NCBI GenBank assembly: GCA_014905825.1
Contig: JACGCN010000019.1
Span: 992,001 to 1,056,000, forward strand
Direction of reading: 5' to 3'
DNA from: Lyophyllum atratum
Lineage: Eukaryota > Basidiomycota > Agaricomycetes > Agaricales > Lyophyllaceae
DNA: 64,000 nucleotides
Shown here: piece after piece, positions 51,631 to 63,144 of the stretch
How the letters are laid out: every line of letters starts with the position of its first letter
Numbering within the stretch: the first letter of the stretch is position 1
Translations under genes and position numbers: made by a program
Notes under the pieces: generated by a model
Seen by the model: the letters and a program-made list of their open reading frames with translations, nothing else
Databases searched by the model: none
What the model was told of the DNA's origin: nothing

Positions 51631-52805
51631 ATGGCAGGCCTTCTGTCCTCCTTCTTTCTCTGGTTTGCTGGGTGCGTGGATTTAGTTAGCCTATCTCTAT
51701 TCTCACGCGAGCTGAGTATCCCCTCAGACTCTTCTTTTCCAAGACTGCTGAGATAGCCGTTGTCGGTCTCCAAGTGAGCTTCGTTTCTATAACACCCGGC
51801 ATTCCTCCTCATATCGGTCAAGGCCTCCGGGAAGACATCTTTCGTGAACGTGATAACCTCCGGCCAAGTGAGCTCCTTCAATTCGTCTAAAAATCAGATA
51901 TATGTGCTAATTGCTCGTGCTGCGCGTCTCTAGTGGAGTGAAGACGTTGTGCCAACCGTCGCGTTCAACTTCCGCAAAATCAGAAAGGGGAATGTTACAC
52001 TGAAGATATGGGACGTTGCTGGTACGTGTTTCTCCCCAGACACCGAATATGCAGGTCCTCGAAGTGACGTCACTCATTATCCTCCTCAGGTCAACCAAAG
52101 TTCCGTTCCATGTGGGAGCGTTACTGTGCTGGCGTAGACGCGATAATGTACGTCTACCTTCTACCTAGAAGTCTCTCTCTTTCTAATCTACCTCTAGCTT
52201 CGTCGTGGATTCCCTGGATGTGCGTTCATTTGCTGCTGCCTGAGAGCGCGCTACTCAGCTGATTCCATGCAGACCGAGAAATTCAATACCGCACGCTTTG
52301 AATTGCAGCAACTTCTCTCGCAGCCGAGTCTCGTCGGCGTGCCGTTACTAGTGGTGTGTTTGTGCCTGAACCTTGCTTCAATGGATCTGCTAAATAGCGT
52401 TATAGCTGGGTAACAAGAATGACATGGATGGACATGCTTCTGTAAAAGATATCATAAATGCACTGTGTGTCTAACTTGGTTTCTCTTAAACCCAGCCCTC
52501 ACTGACGCTCATTTAAACTATTCAGGGAACTGGATAAAATCAGAGATAGGCCAGTATCAGTGCGTCCTTCATTGTCTTTCCTTCACGTTTTTACCTTGCT
52601 GACTTGGTTTTGTTTAGTGTTACTCGGTGAGCATACAGAAATAACTTGTCTTTGCACACGCGATACTGACAGATGAACTTCCTCAAGTGTTCAATGAAAA
52701 GTCAACACAACCTGTACGTCCTATAGCCCTTGACGTTCATCCAGGAACTGACACTTTTGTTGAAGGGACATCGTTTTGCAGTGGTTGACTGGGAGGAGTC
52801 ATTGA
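51631..52805 (+). CDS. ARL8: Arl8-type small GTPase
   Basis: Seen: about ten small exons give [35 protein letters not shown] (P-loop), [20 protein letters not shown] (switch I with the conserved Thr), [20 protein letters not shown] (switch II, DxxGQ), [22 protein letters not shown] (NKxD), [20 protein letters not shown], and the end LTGRSH. Size and motifs match Arl8. Known: Arl8 regulates lysosome or vacuole positioning and fusion in animals, binding membranes through an acetylated N-terminal amphipathic helix; the N-terminus here is hydrophobic and lacks the myristoylatable Gly2 of Arf proteins, as expected. No missing nucleotide-binding residue. Convergent with the short coiled-coil gene. 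Confidence 0.9.
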
Positions 52806-53038
52806 CTGTGTGCGGTCAATGGAGTGTATTTTATATCTTATCTCACCTCTGGAGTCCATCTATAGACGGTTAACGGGCAGTTGTACATCATTTCGTTCGA
52901 TACATACCACCCCTCTGAAATACGTATACCTGAAGTACTATTGTGTGTTTGTTAAGTGGCGGCATTCGTGCGTTGCGAGATAGGGAGAACATGCAAGTAC
53001 CCACTCGACTGGGTCTGACCATCAGGTATGAAGCAACA

Positions 53039-53400
53039 TCATCTCCGTTTCGCCATTTGCACTGTCAGGTTATCGATATACATTTGCAGAGTCTGATTGC
53101 CCGAAGTCAACTTGTCAACCTCCTTCTGCACAGCCTTCACCCTCCCCAGCAGGGCTACGGGAACCAGAGTCAGCTTCTTGGAAGGGTAAACACAGAAGCA
53201 TACGGACTGTGAAGATCTTCTTGGGACGCTGCAATTTCTCTTCGAGATTAGATGAGTATCAGAGCATAATTGAGGTTCGAGGGATAGACGCACTTGAGGA
53301 TTTTTTCCTTCATGATAGCATCCCGAACCAAGTCACCAGCTGGTGGTGAGACAGCGCCCCATGCACCAGGCTCGTCGATCGAATATCCTGAGAAGGACAT
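53039..53400 (-). CDS. short coiled-coil protein (SCOC/DUF2205-like)
   Basis: Seen: start MSFSGYSIDEPGAWGAVSPP, LVRDAIMKEKILK, then after one or two introns a coiled coil VKAVQKEVDKLTSGNQTLQM followed by YIDNLTVQMAKRR. The NQxLxxYIxNL pattern is that of SCOC family proteins. The exon joins between 53300 and 53200 are uncertain; two acceptors keep the frame. Known: mammalian SCOC binds Arl1 at the Golgi; the yeast relative Slo1 was linked to Arl3. The neighbouring convergent gene is an Arl8-type GTPase. It could also be another small coiled-coil protein. Confidence 0.55.
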
Positions 53401-53520
53401 GGAGGTCGTATGAAAGGAAATGATGTGTGAATTGATTACCCAATGCGGACTTCCAAAGCACTGACGCGTCGCGCTCACTTGTAGACCTCACCTCCCCGCG
53501 ACACTCACGACACATCCTCG

Positions 53521-54748
53521 ATGGCCGAAACGCTCCTCGCATTCAAAGCAGGCCGAGCATTCCGCCGCCCAGGCACCAACTTCGTTGACCCACGCCCAGA
53601 GAAGGGCGCCATCGTGCTCACGAACGGCGATGATGGCCTTTTGCATTTTACTTGGAAGAACAGGTCGACAGGCGACGTCCAGGAGGTCAGTAGCTTCAGT
53701 GCTACCTGAGAAATTGACAGGGAGAGTTTTGATTCGCCGGCGCATTAGGATCTCATCTTGTTCCCCTCCGATGCGTCGTTTGTGAGGGTGTCACAGGCAC
53801 CAGGCAGGGTCTATGTCCTCAAGTTCTCGTCGTCAGATCAGAGACACTTCGTGAGTACCTTCTCTCATTTCCTCAGCATATATACTAGGGACTGACGTCG
53901 CCATGCCATAGTTCTGGATGCAGGTGAAAATGGATCAGACTAGGCTGTGTGGCTCCGAAGTCCTCAACGCTATTACTTTTTTGCTAGGATGCATCCTCCG
54001 ACCGCGACGAAGAGTTCGTAAACAACGTAAATGGTCTTCTAGATGATCCAGAGTATACCCTCCAATGGGGCAGTACCACAAGTACAACTTCCGAGCAACA
54101 AGCATCGACGTCCACTCTGGGATCCTCGTATGTCCTTGACTAGTCACCATCCCCTGCCACTGATGATCCATCTCTAGGTCGACCCAACCCACCTCAAACT
54201 TCCAGGCCACCCCAGAACAACTAGCCCAACTTGAAGCTCTGATCAGAGGGTCGGCTGCCGGACGTGGCGCACCCTCTCCTCCAGGTTCGTCAATGGATCC
54301 ATCCTGAGGGACCAGCCCCCCCTGACCTCCAGGTTTCGCCGTCGCAGAAATGTCCCTGACAGATATCCTCACCCCCGCGAACCTCTCACCACTCTTCGCG
54401 AGTCACCCAGAGCTCATCCCGACACTGTTCCCGCACCTCCCGCCAGACCTACCCATGCCGCCGTCTGCCGATGTACTTAATCGTATCATCAAGTACGTAC
54501 GACTCGGCGATACATCTGGCCTGCGGTGGATAGCAGACTGACGTACCTGTTTGACCTTGACTAGCTCGCCGCAATTCCGGTCTGCAGTCGCAAGTTTCGA
54601 TCAGGCACTGAGGACGGGTCTGCTTGGTGGCTTGGTGCGGGGCCTGGGGCTACCGGATGAGGCGGGAACGGGAATCGTGCCTTTTTTGAATGCGGTGCAA
54701 GAGCAGGCGAACAGGGAGAGGGGTGGTGATAGCATGGAGACGGATTGA
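53521..54748 (+). CDS. RPN13: 26S proteasome ubiquitin receptor Rpn13 (ADRM1)
   Basis: Seen: start MAETLLAFKAGRAFRRPGTN and the Pru domain (FVDPRPEKGAIVLTNGDDGL, FTWKNRSTGDVQE, DLILFPSDASFVRV, YVLKFSSSDQRHFFWMQ), a short linker with TPEQLAQLEALIRGSAAG, and the C-terminal DEUBAD region (LTDILTPANLSPLFASHPEL, then FRSAVASFDQALRTGLLGG and GLVRGLGL), ending NRERGGDSMETD. Known: the Pru domain docks on Rpn2 and binds ubiquitin; the DEUBAD domain recruits the deubiquitinase Uch37 where that is present. Both domains are present here, as in animals, whereas budding-yeast Rpn13 has only Pru. Divergent from the coiled-coil gene over 120 bases. Confidence 0.93.
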
Positions 54749-57300
54749 GAGGCGTCTAACTAAGCCTGAATCCCGCTCTCGGTTGTCGCATGATGTGTAG
54801 ATGATGTCTTCCATTTTATTTTGGTTCGCCTCCGTTATTCTAAGGAACGTTTCTAAAATCTGCGAGCATTTCCGAGTCGAGACTTGTGAGAATTTGAGTC
54901 GACCGCGGCTCCGGGATGCATATTTCTCTCTGACTGATTGTTATACCACACTTGCAGCTGCCTACATGCCTCCAAGGAAACAGAAAGGCCTCACACTCCA
55001 AGTTAATTGGCTGGAGCCCCCGGGGCTTTGGTGATTCGCATCGCAATACAAAGAGGTGTGTATTTTCGACTACTACATGAGTTTGTTCCCTCACCCGCGA
55101 TTCATTCAATTCTGTCCAGATATTGAAGTTTATTCTGATTGAAGCAAGATTGAAGACCAATCCATACATCTCATTTTGGGATTCCTCCCAAGCCCAACGT
55201 CAATTACATCTAGTAGTGGGAACAAACCGCACGATCATAACTCAAGCCCGAGAGATCACAAATCCGCAGAGGACATTAGTCTATGTTTATCTACGAGTCA
55301 GAAGCGTATGTTTCAAGTTCTCTTGATTTTTCTCAGCCACACCGAAGTATAGGTTTATTTTTAGATCAACTTCGATGATACTAGCTTGAAATTCGCGGAG
55401 TTCACTGCGTCCCTCCCTCAACATCGGGATGTAGTGACTATAACCTAATTCGGTTCGTTACTGTCCGCCATCCTCACCCCGGCATAGACTTACAGGCGAA
55501 CAGCTGCACATGTTCCCCCAAATATACGACGGTGAAAACTTAACAGCATGTATGTCCCCCGACCACGCGTTCAAAGCTTCAGCGAGGGAACACCGTAATA
55601 TCCTAAGACCTAGAGCTATCCTCGTGAATCGTCAATCCTAGAGGACAGCTTGCTGCTGTCAGACAATTAATGAAGCCGTGCTGCTCGTTACATGCTGGAG
55701 GACGGCTAAAGGCTCCACTGGCGATCAAATCGTGGCGACCGACCCTCGGGCAAGGAGCCTTTCGCGATGAGTCCGAGTCCTTATCTTGTGAGCTAAACTA
55801 AACGTTGGAACATTGGCCCTAAACTAAGCGTAAACCAAATATCTCAAATCCGGTTAAAATCTGACTGTCTTCCTGACGATTAGAAGTACGCCTACACAGT
55901 GTGAGTCCCCCAGACTCTCTCTCCTGTCCTGTATCCGCCAATATCTTGTCATCTCCAGCCGAAATTGCTCTTCTACATGAGGCAGCAGTAGTCTAGACAG
56001 GATTGACACTGTCCACGGGTACCCCACCGCCCCAAGATGCACCATATTCCTGGGTCCATCTTGTCTTTCCAGCCTTTATTCTCTCTGTAACCGCCAGGAG
56101 CTTTCCGGCGCCTACTTGAAGTGCCTCACCCCAGGAAGAATCCGAGCTTTAGCTGCCACTAGCTTCACTAGCCTTTGATCGAGGAGCTCAGAAGCCGGCT
56201 CTACGACGATACTAATGGTGGTAGATGCGATCACCTCATATTGTATGCCGCGGTTCCTCGTATTGTCTGCCATAGCGAGCGGTGAGGGATATATACGATC
56301 TCGGAAAATGATAATAATAATACAGGTCTCCTATTTCATTGGCCCACAGGTTACACAAGCACAGCTTATTAGCATTCAGAATGAATATTTTAGGATCAGT
56401 GCTACGCTGGGTGATCCCGAAAGTATGCGACGTGAGCCCAGTGGAGTCAACAGAATCGTAGGAAAGACATCTCATCTAGCGATACATTTCTGCGCAGCAG
56501 AGGAATTCCAAGAAGACGTCCAGGTCTGAGACGAGCCAGCCCGGTCGAGGCTGTCTGTGCCTTGGTTGACTCGCGACAATCCTTCTCCTCCTCGATGCGA
56601 AGGGGAACGGGAAATAGCGATGGCGAAGTACGACGTCAGGGCCTCCTGTCATGATGACAGTTCAGAAGTACTGACTCGCTTCAAGCGTCAAGACCGGGCG
56701 CCACAGAATGGCTGCATCCCGATGCGAAGCACAGGCAGTAGGTATGTATTGTCCATCCGATACATGAGGCGATCGACTCGGCCATATTACCTCTGTCGTC
56801 GTCCATCGCTCATCGATGTATCATTCAGTCGAATTCTGCATGACCCAACGACAACGTGCCGGTGAGCAGAACACAGGTGGTGGCGTGGAAGCAGGGGCGC
56901 AATTAGAAGCATGTCCGCGGGATCTCGTCATGCACTTGAAGAGGGGTGGCTGATTGCTCCATGAAGGCGCGAAACACAGAGATGATGATGGATAATGGCA
57001 GGAACGACTGGAGTTTGTATCGATGAGCCATGGTTCTGTTTGCTGGCCATATGATGGACGAGAATATCAAGCATCGTGTTCCTGTAATTTGGCACGAGGC
57101 TGCATGCAGCATTTCGCTGTCGACACGTCCTGATCAGATGCAACACACCACGGGTATCGTAGCCGGGATGGACTACACGCGCCTAAGCTCTAAGAAGCTT
57201 CGGGGGTATCTGCAGGACATGCAGGAATTATCGTGGTTTCTATACTTAACGTGATTATACAAACATAGGTATCATACCTACCGAAAAGCGTGGACAGCCA
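54749..57300. other. 2.5 kb gene-free region
   Basis: No recognised gene on either strand; the longest frames (for example 56215-56529 and 56557-56865 plus) have no family pattern or splice logic. No repeat or terminal structure was seen. It is the longest empty stretch in the right half and lies between two genes converging on it (Rpn13 plus, Nse2 minus). Confidence 0.4.
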
Positions 57301-58581
57301 TTAATCGATAATTTCTTCGGCATCACTGTTCTCCGCGGCACGCCTAGCGCGACGCTCATAGGCTTTCACCCGTTTCTCCAGATCCTTGTTAGGCTGCAAG
57401 TCCGTCCGTGTGAATTGCTTGTTGCACCCAGCCGCGGGACATTTGATGGGAGCTGACCCTCGGAAGCTCTGCATGATCGCGTCGCGAGAGAACGAGTGCT
57501 TACACACTTGGCTGGAAGGATGGGCAAGATGTGAGCTCGAGATAATGATCAACGACGAACGCAGTGAACGCACGATGTCACGGGGTTGATAAGAAGTGTG
57601 AGGGTTATTGGACAATTGTAGTTTTGGCTGACCCCGCCCATCTCGAGATCATCATCATCATCGCTATCGTCGCCATCCTCTGCGTAGAGTAAGTATGAAG
57701 CATCGAGGCGACAAGAAGAGATCACACCTTTCGGGATAAATTCGGTAATGGGCGGCATTGCTTTGTCCGGATGTTGCACTTCCTATCGGCAGATTATTAA
57801 GTTTAGCAAGAGAATCAAGATATTTTTGCGTACATAGATATTGTTTCTGAATGCAGCGTACTCCTCACTTTTCGCGTACTTTTGACGCGTCGTTTTCTTT
57901 GTGTATTCCTCTTTCAGGGCGTCTACTCCCTCATCATATTGCTCAACAGCGTTGTCCTAGCTTAAACATTAAAAGACGCTATACGCAATTAGGCGCGTTA
58001 CGTACCACTTCTTGACCTTGCGCAATTTTCTGGGCGAGCTCCTCAAGCACTTTCTCATGTGCCTGCATTTCAGCGCCAGTATCAATGAGACCTTTCATAA
58101 TCACATCAAGTTCAGCCAGTCCCTTGGAGGTAACATAAGGGTGGAGTTCATCTGAGGAGAAGTTTCGACGCACCTCCTCGACATCATTTCCTTCACCAGC
58201 TTCGGCCAACACGATTGCGACATCTCCAACTACCCTCCAGTTTGGCCGCACTTGCTTTTCGAACGAGTTCCAATCCCGAGAGATTCCTTGTAGCTTAGTT
58301 ACGTCCGCTCTCCCCAAAGGCTGGTCCCGAAAGTTCTTGATATCGATTCTTTCGTCATCATCGTCATCGTCGTCGTCGCCGTCAGCGTCATTAGCTTCAC
58401 GACGTGTCAGCTCCTGTTTCAAAACAGGCTTCCTCTCTTTTTTTACACCATTCGCGCGCCGTCGTGATTGCGGCTCGTCGTCCTCGACCTGTTCTGCAGC
58501 CCTAGGATGGGACGGCCCTTCGTCTTCGATATCAGACGAGGCTTGGCGTTTAGAAGATTTACGACGCGAAAATGTAGGCAT
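57301..58581 (-). CDS. NSE2: SUMO E3 ligase Nse2/Mms21 of the Smc5/6 complex
   Basis: Seen: start MPTFSRRKSSKRQASSDIED, basic and acidic N-terminal parts with a run of nine aspartates, then SFEKQVRPNWRVVGDVAIVL, ELDVIMKGLIDTGAEMQAHE, QKYAKSEEYAAFRN, and the SP-RING: CPITLTLLINPVTS, CKHSFSRDAIMQSF, APIKCPAAGCNKQFTRTDLQ. It ends ENSDAEEIID. The zinc-ligand pattern (CPI..., CKHSFS, CPAAGC) is that of SP-RING ligases rather than classical RING. Known: Nse2 sumoylates Smc5/6 subunits and recombination proteins in DNA repair, docked on Smc5 by its N-terminal helices. The start was chosen over an upstream frame extension that has no conservation. The long acidic N-terminal extension is unusual relative to yeast. 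Confidence 0.9.
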
Positions 58582-58716
58582 CGAAGTCACGACAATGATA
58601 AAGACAAGCTGCCGAGTCAGCCACAGGCGCGCTCTTTGTTTGGCTGCACCCTCAGTACGTAAGCTATCAATTGTAGCAACATGGTCGCAGTTGGCTGCCA
58701 CTGTAGTAAGGTCGTC
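58582..58716. promoter_or_regulatory. bidirectional promoter, NSE2 / mitochondrial uS12
   Basis: Only 135 bases separate the NSE2 ATG (58581, minus) and the preferred uS12m ATG (58717, plus). No clear TATA element is visible. Confidence 0.5.
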
Positions 58717-59319
58717 ATGTTCTCCGCGCTCCGGGCTTGTGCTCGAATACCACTGTGGGCACCAGTATTCCCCCGTAATGCTCTTGCAACCTCTACCAAT
58801 CTCCTCCAATTTCGCTCATTTCACCCAACACCTTCCTCATGGGCCACGATGAATCAAGCCATGAAGCGGAAAAAACCGCAGAAGATCCTCAAGTCCAAAT
58901 CCCCACTCTTGAACGGTGCTCCCCAGCGGAAGGGCGTCTGCTCCCAGATTTTCACCACCAAACCCAAGAAGCCGAACTCTGCTAAACGGAAAGTCGCTCG
59001 TGTTAAATTGACGACGGGCAAGACGCTTCAGGCGTACATTCAAGGGGAGGGGCACAACCTCCAGGAGCACAGTGTGGTCCTCATCAGAGGCGGGCGTGCA
59101 CAGGATCTCCCGGGTGTTGGGTGCGTTTCTTCCTGTTGCGCTCCTGCTACTTAATCCTGACGCATATTTGGATACAGTTATAAAATTGTTCGAGGAGCAA
59201 TGGACTTCGGTGGTGTTGTGGGTCGTGCGACAGCGCGAAGTAGATACGGGTAAGTTGCGCGTTCCATTCTCCTTAACTTTCTCTGAATGTTTTGTAGCGC
59301 GAAGAAGCCGAAGAAGTAG
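58717..59319 (+). CDS. MRPS12: mitochondrial small-subunit ribosomal protein uS12m
   Basis: Seen: a presequence-like [33 protein letters not shown], then the mature uS12 core: [97 protein letters not shown] and the end YGAKKPKK after a last intron. KPKKPNSA and [11 protein letters not shown] are invariant uS12 motifs near the decoding centre; the PNSA lysine region is where streptomycin-resistance changes occur in bacteria. An in-frame ATG at 58681 would add 12 residues; 58717 was preferred because it leaves a clean Arg-rich leader. Nuclear-encoded, imported into mitochondria. Confidence 0.93.
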
Positions 59320-59455
59320 TGAACGACAGACATACATCTTTTTCTACGTCAGCCTCAACACAAATGCTTTGGATATACTATTAGAGTATGGTGAATATAC
59401 TGTAATGAACCTTTCTGAAGTCCCAGGGTATAAAGATGTAATAAGTCGCGATGAC

Positions 59456-62400
59456 TTATAACGATATCAAGCTTCCGGTCTCCCTCAACTTCCCTTCTCG
59501 CTCTTTCTGGTCTCGTGCAAGCTTCTCAATCTCGCAGTTCAAGGCCCAGCACCATGCGTCCCGCTCCAGCTTGCTCCTTGTCCTGAACACTAGCAACTTG
59601 CTCTTTGCTGATAATGACGGCACATTTAGCGGCGTCGTGGAAGGCCGCTCTTTCAAGCTCGGGTTCTCCACCATTACTGGTTGTGGACGGTACCACAGCG
59701 CAAACAGCATGTCTTCCTCCGGGTCATCCGTTTCCAGGCCGTCTTGATATCGTCGGGGGTCGGAGTGTTTACTCGCCCTGTACTGGCCAGTGGGGAGGGC
59801 CATGGCAGCGAGATATCCAGAACAAACATATGCATCAACCAAGTTAGTCCTCTTGTGCATGGATGGGTGCAGAGAAGATCGCGGTGCTATACGGAATCGT
59901 GTGATGTGGCCAGCGGAGAGGAAGAGATGAACGAATCTGTTCACAGAGGGTCAGTTCGACAAATCGGCTGGATATATGCTGACAGACTTGTATTGCCCGT
60001 ATAAGCCTTTCCTCACATACACCTTCCCGCCTTTGACGATAGGTTTACACCCATCGAGCACGCACCAACTGTACAAGGATCCCAAAGCCGGCATCGGAGC
60101 CGACGTATCAGGAGGTGCCTCCGGAGGAAGTTCGCAGCCATCTGGAGAGGCACGTGTGAGAGGCGTCAGGCGAGGCCGACGACTCGTAGCAAGATCCATC
60201 TCCTCCTTCGCGTCGATCCGATGTCTTTGCTTCCAGTACAAGACGAGAGCACGGAGCCGCTCGATCCACTCGACAGCCACTCGACAGGAATGCACCTGAA
60301 ATTATTCGAGTGAGTCGAAGACAAGCTTGGAGAGCAATACGACCTACCTCAAATCTCACCACGCGCCCTGTGTTGAGGAGGAGTTCAAAACAGCGGCGCA
60401 TCCTTAGCTGGGTCTTATCTTCAGCCTTACTTAACCCTTCTTCTCCACCTTCATCCTCATTATCGACCGGCGTCCTCTCTTCCGACTGCGACCATATGCT
60501 GAACCAGATATCTGATTCCTGGCTCTTTGAAGCCTCCTTGTGCATTGCATCAGGTGTTGGTTGGGACGCCCTCCGGATTACCATGATACTTCGAAGATCA
60601 TTGACGCCGGTCGCATGCATAATCTGCATAGCGCCGCGCAGGACCTCGTTCTTTCGCAGCGTTTCAGCGTATTCGTCAATATCACCGATATTCTGCCCAA
60701 GGCCAGGGGGCGTCGGTGGGTAGGCGTGGTGGGGGGTCATCACAAAAAGGTTCCCATCGTGCGTCGAAAGATACATGCTTTGCTTCGCCTGCGAGTTTGG
60801 CCGGATGCGCTCGACGTAACCCTCGATTGCGGGGGGCTCATGAAGTCGGCTTCCATTCTTGAGATTTATATGGCTTGGATAGTGCTCGGCAAGACGAATC
60901 TCCAGCGTGGCAGAACGTATTGACTAGATTCTCAAACATGTGGTTAACACGATGCTGGTAGTCGTGTATCAAAAGCTCGTACCTGCTTCAAAGCCAGTCC
61001 GCACAGAACAGCCCACCGTCTTTCTTCCCCATCAACGTCATCATCCAGCCAAATCCAGTCCAGATTCGTGTCCACGCGCCAAGCGAGCTGCAGCGACTTG
61101 CCTTCCTTAAGCTCGCGCTGGATTAGTTCGTTCCAACCTGGCACGGTGCGCAGCGCGTTCACGGTGAGTGCGATGGCGTTTTCGCGAGTGAAGACTTGAG
61201 ATATGTTGCCGGCGTCCGCCGATGGGATGTCAATTTTGACTCTTGTGTTCAGCCTCGGGTTCCGCACATCGATGGTATTGGGTATCTGTCCACCGAGCTG
61301 CCGCCTTTTGGTCACATTAGCTGAACGGGTTCTGTTACTAGAATATGTATGCATCTACCATAATTGCCAGATCCAGTCATATGCTCGAGAGCGACTCTTA
61401 TGTTTGAAAATGAAGATATTGGTGCCCTCTTTCGACCGTTGGAAAAACGACCGTGGTTGCGAATCGTCAGATACAGGCTTCGTCGGTTTGCACGCCAAAC
61501 AGAATGTGAGGTCGACGAAGGAATAAATTGACAGTTGGGTCCCGGACGACTTGAGAGGAATAACAAAAGCGAGATTCTTGTGCCCCGTGAGCCACTCTTT
61601 GCCTGGAAGACTCTGAGAGATCAAATTAACAGTTATTCAAAAGAAGACGCGATGCTCCTACATAATCGCAATAAAGTTCAATCCGGTCCCTACGCCATGC
61701 GACCATGTATTCGCCCCAGTCCGCGTCGACAAGATTCTGCGTCATCCGATGCTGTACTTCGTCAAAGTGTGGGCTGATGCTTTCAGACTTGGTGTAGCAT
61801 GTCCGGACTAGCATCCTATCTGGTGAAATGTCAGTACGGAAACCTCCTACATCTTGTATAATGGGTACCTCTCAGTACAACATCGCCCCAATCCAGGCTT
61901 GGAGGGGATCGCGATGTCGGCGTAGCAGACGCCGCTGCCCCGGCGCTGGTATCCTGCAACGAGAAATTTCCTGTTCGTTCAAGAACCTCTGAAGGAGGCG
62001 CCGGTGCCTCCTCTGGAATATCGGCATAATGGACGAGTTTTGTCTTGCCCTTCCGCCCTGTTGCCACTGCTCCATCACTTATTGTGGACACGGATCGTGG
62101 CTCAAGAATTGGCCGGGGTATAATCTCGGTCTGTGATTTGCGGCCGTCAGCAGCGTTCTGTTCAAGCGCTGGGCGTAGTAGAGAGGTGCTAGAGGAAGCT
62201 GGTAAGGAGTCTCCTATGGAAGTAGACCCGACAGGGGTTCCAACATCACGTTTCAGACGCGACGTCGAAGGCACAGGATGTGAGCCAGTAGGAGCTGTGA
62301 CGAATGTCTCTTGCCCTTGCGTAGAAACAGTGCTTTGTGGTCTGTCATGAGATACGCGTGACGCAGCAAACGATACCCTGCGTGCTGAACCACTGGCGAT

Positions 62401-62880
62401 CGACCTCTGGTCTCTGGTGCTCTCGGCGTCTTGAAGAATGTTCACTCCCAAGAACCGACCAACCTCGAAGGTGCCACCAACCCACCGACTCGTTGGGGCA
62501 GCGGCTTGGTTCTGTTGTCTATGCCGCCAAATATTCGCCCATTCGCTGCTCCTCCAACGTCGAAACATCTCCTCGACGACATTTCGTTCCTCATCCTCTC
62601 CCCAGTCCTCTGGGCGTCCTCCCTCGCGTATGAAAAAGGTGAAAGCATTCTGCTTTATTATATCAGAGACGTCATCTGTGGTGTCCTCGTCCTGGGACGG
62701 GTGATGAGGTATTCGGCGTCCCTGTTTCTTCTTCTTGAGATGTGCCTCGGTCTGAGAGATGACCTTCTCAGGCATGGGGCCGACGAATACTCGGCGGTGT
62801 GTATCATAATGTCTAGGGTTCGGGGGCGGGTCATCAGCTGTGGAGACGGCTATGGAAGGGGGTGGGTGGTGCGAAGCCAT
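59456..62880 (-). CDS. Spo71/Mug56-like protein with multiple PH domains
   Basis: Seen: start MASHHPPPSIAVSTADDPPP, HRRVFVGPMPEKVISQTEAH, DIIKQNAFTFFIREGGRPED, WVGGTFEVGRFLGVNIL, a Ser/Thr-rich linker, then PH-like segments: DADWGEYMVAWRRDRIELYC, FVIPLKSSGTQLSIYSFVDL, IFIFKHKSRSRAYDWIWQLW, TVPGWNELIQRELKEG, MYLSTHDGNLFVMTPHHAYP, GCKPIVKGGKVYVRKGLYGQ and LLVFRTRSKLERDAWCWALN, ending GKLRETGSLISL. Known: yeast Spo71 and fission-yeast Mug56 are meiosis-specific PH proteins in prospore-membrane growth, working with Vps13. Inferred: a similar membrane-contact or sporulation role (basidiospores). The identification rests on the PH series plus the conserved FVGPMPEKVI N-terminus. About seven introns. 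Confidence 0.78.
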
Positions 62881-63144
62881 GCAAGCAAGGACGATGTCGG
62901 GTGATCAAAAGGGCATGACTGGAACGCTGCGAGTGGCGAGCAGGTGGCGAGTGCAGGTGGCCACCGTAACCTTCGATGACGCTGTCACCAACCGGTCATC
63001 TCGGCTAATTCTCCATTTGGCGATCGACACCCTAACCATAGCCGAGGGTTTCATTGGGTTTTCCCGATACATGATACAAGATAGATTAAGTTGGGGTAGT
63101 AATATATGGTACAGCTAGAGATACACCGTTTTGCGATTGGTTGG

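Noticed and set aside
58337..58852. serine-rich plus-strand open frame
   Set aside because: Antisense to the aspartate-rich NSE2 N-terminus (GTC/GAC repeat), no own features.
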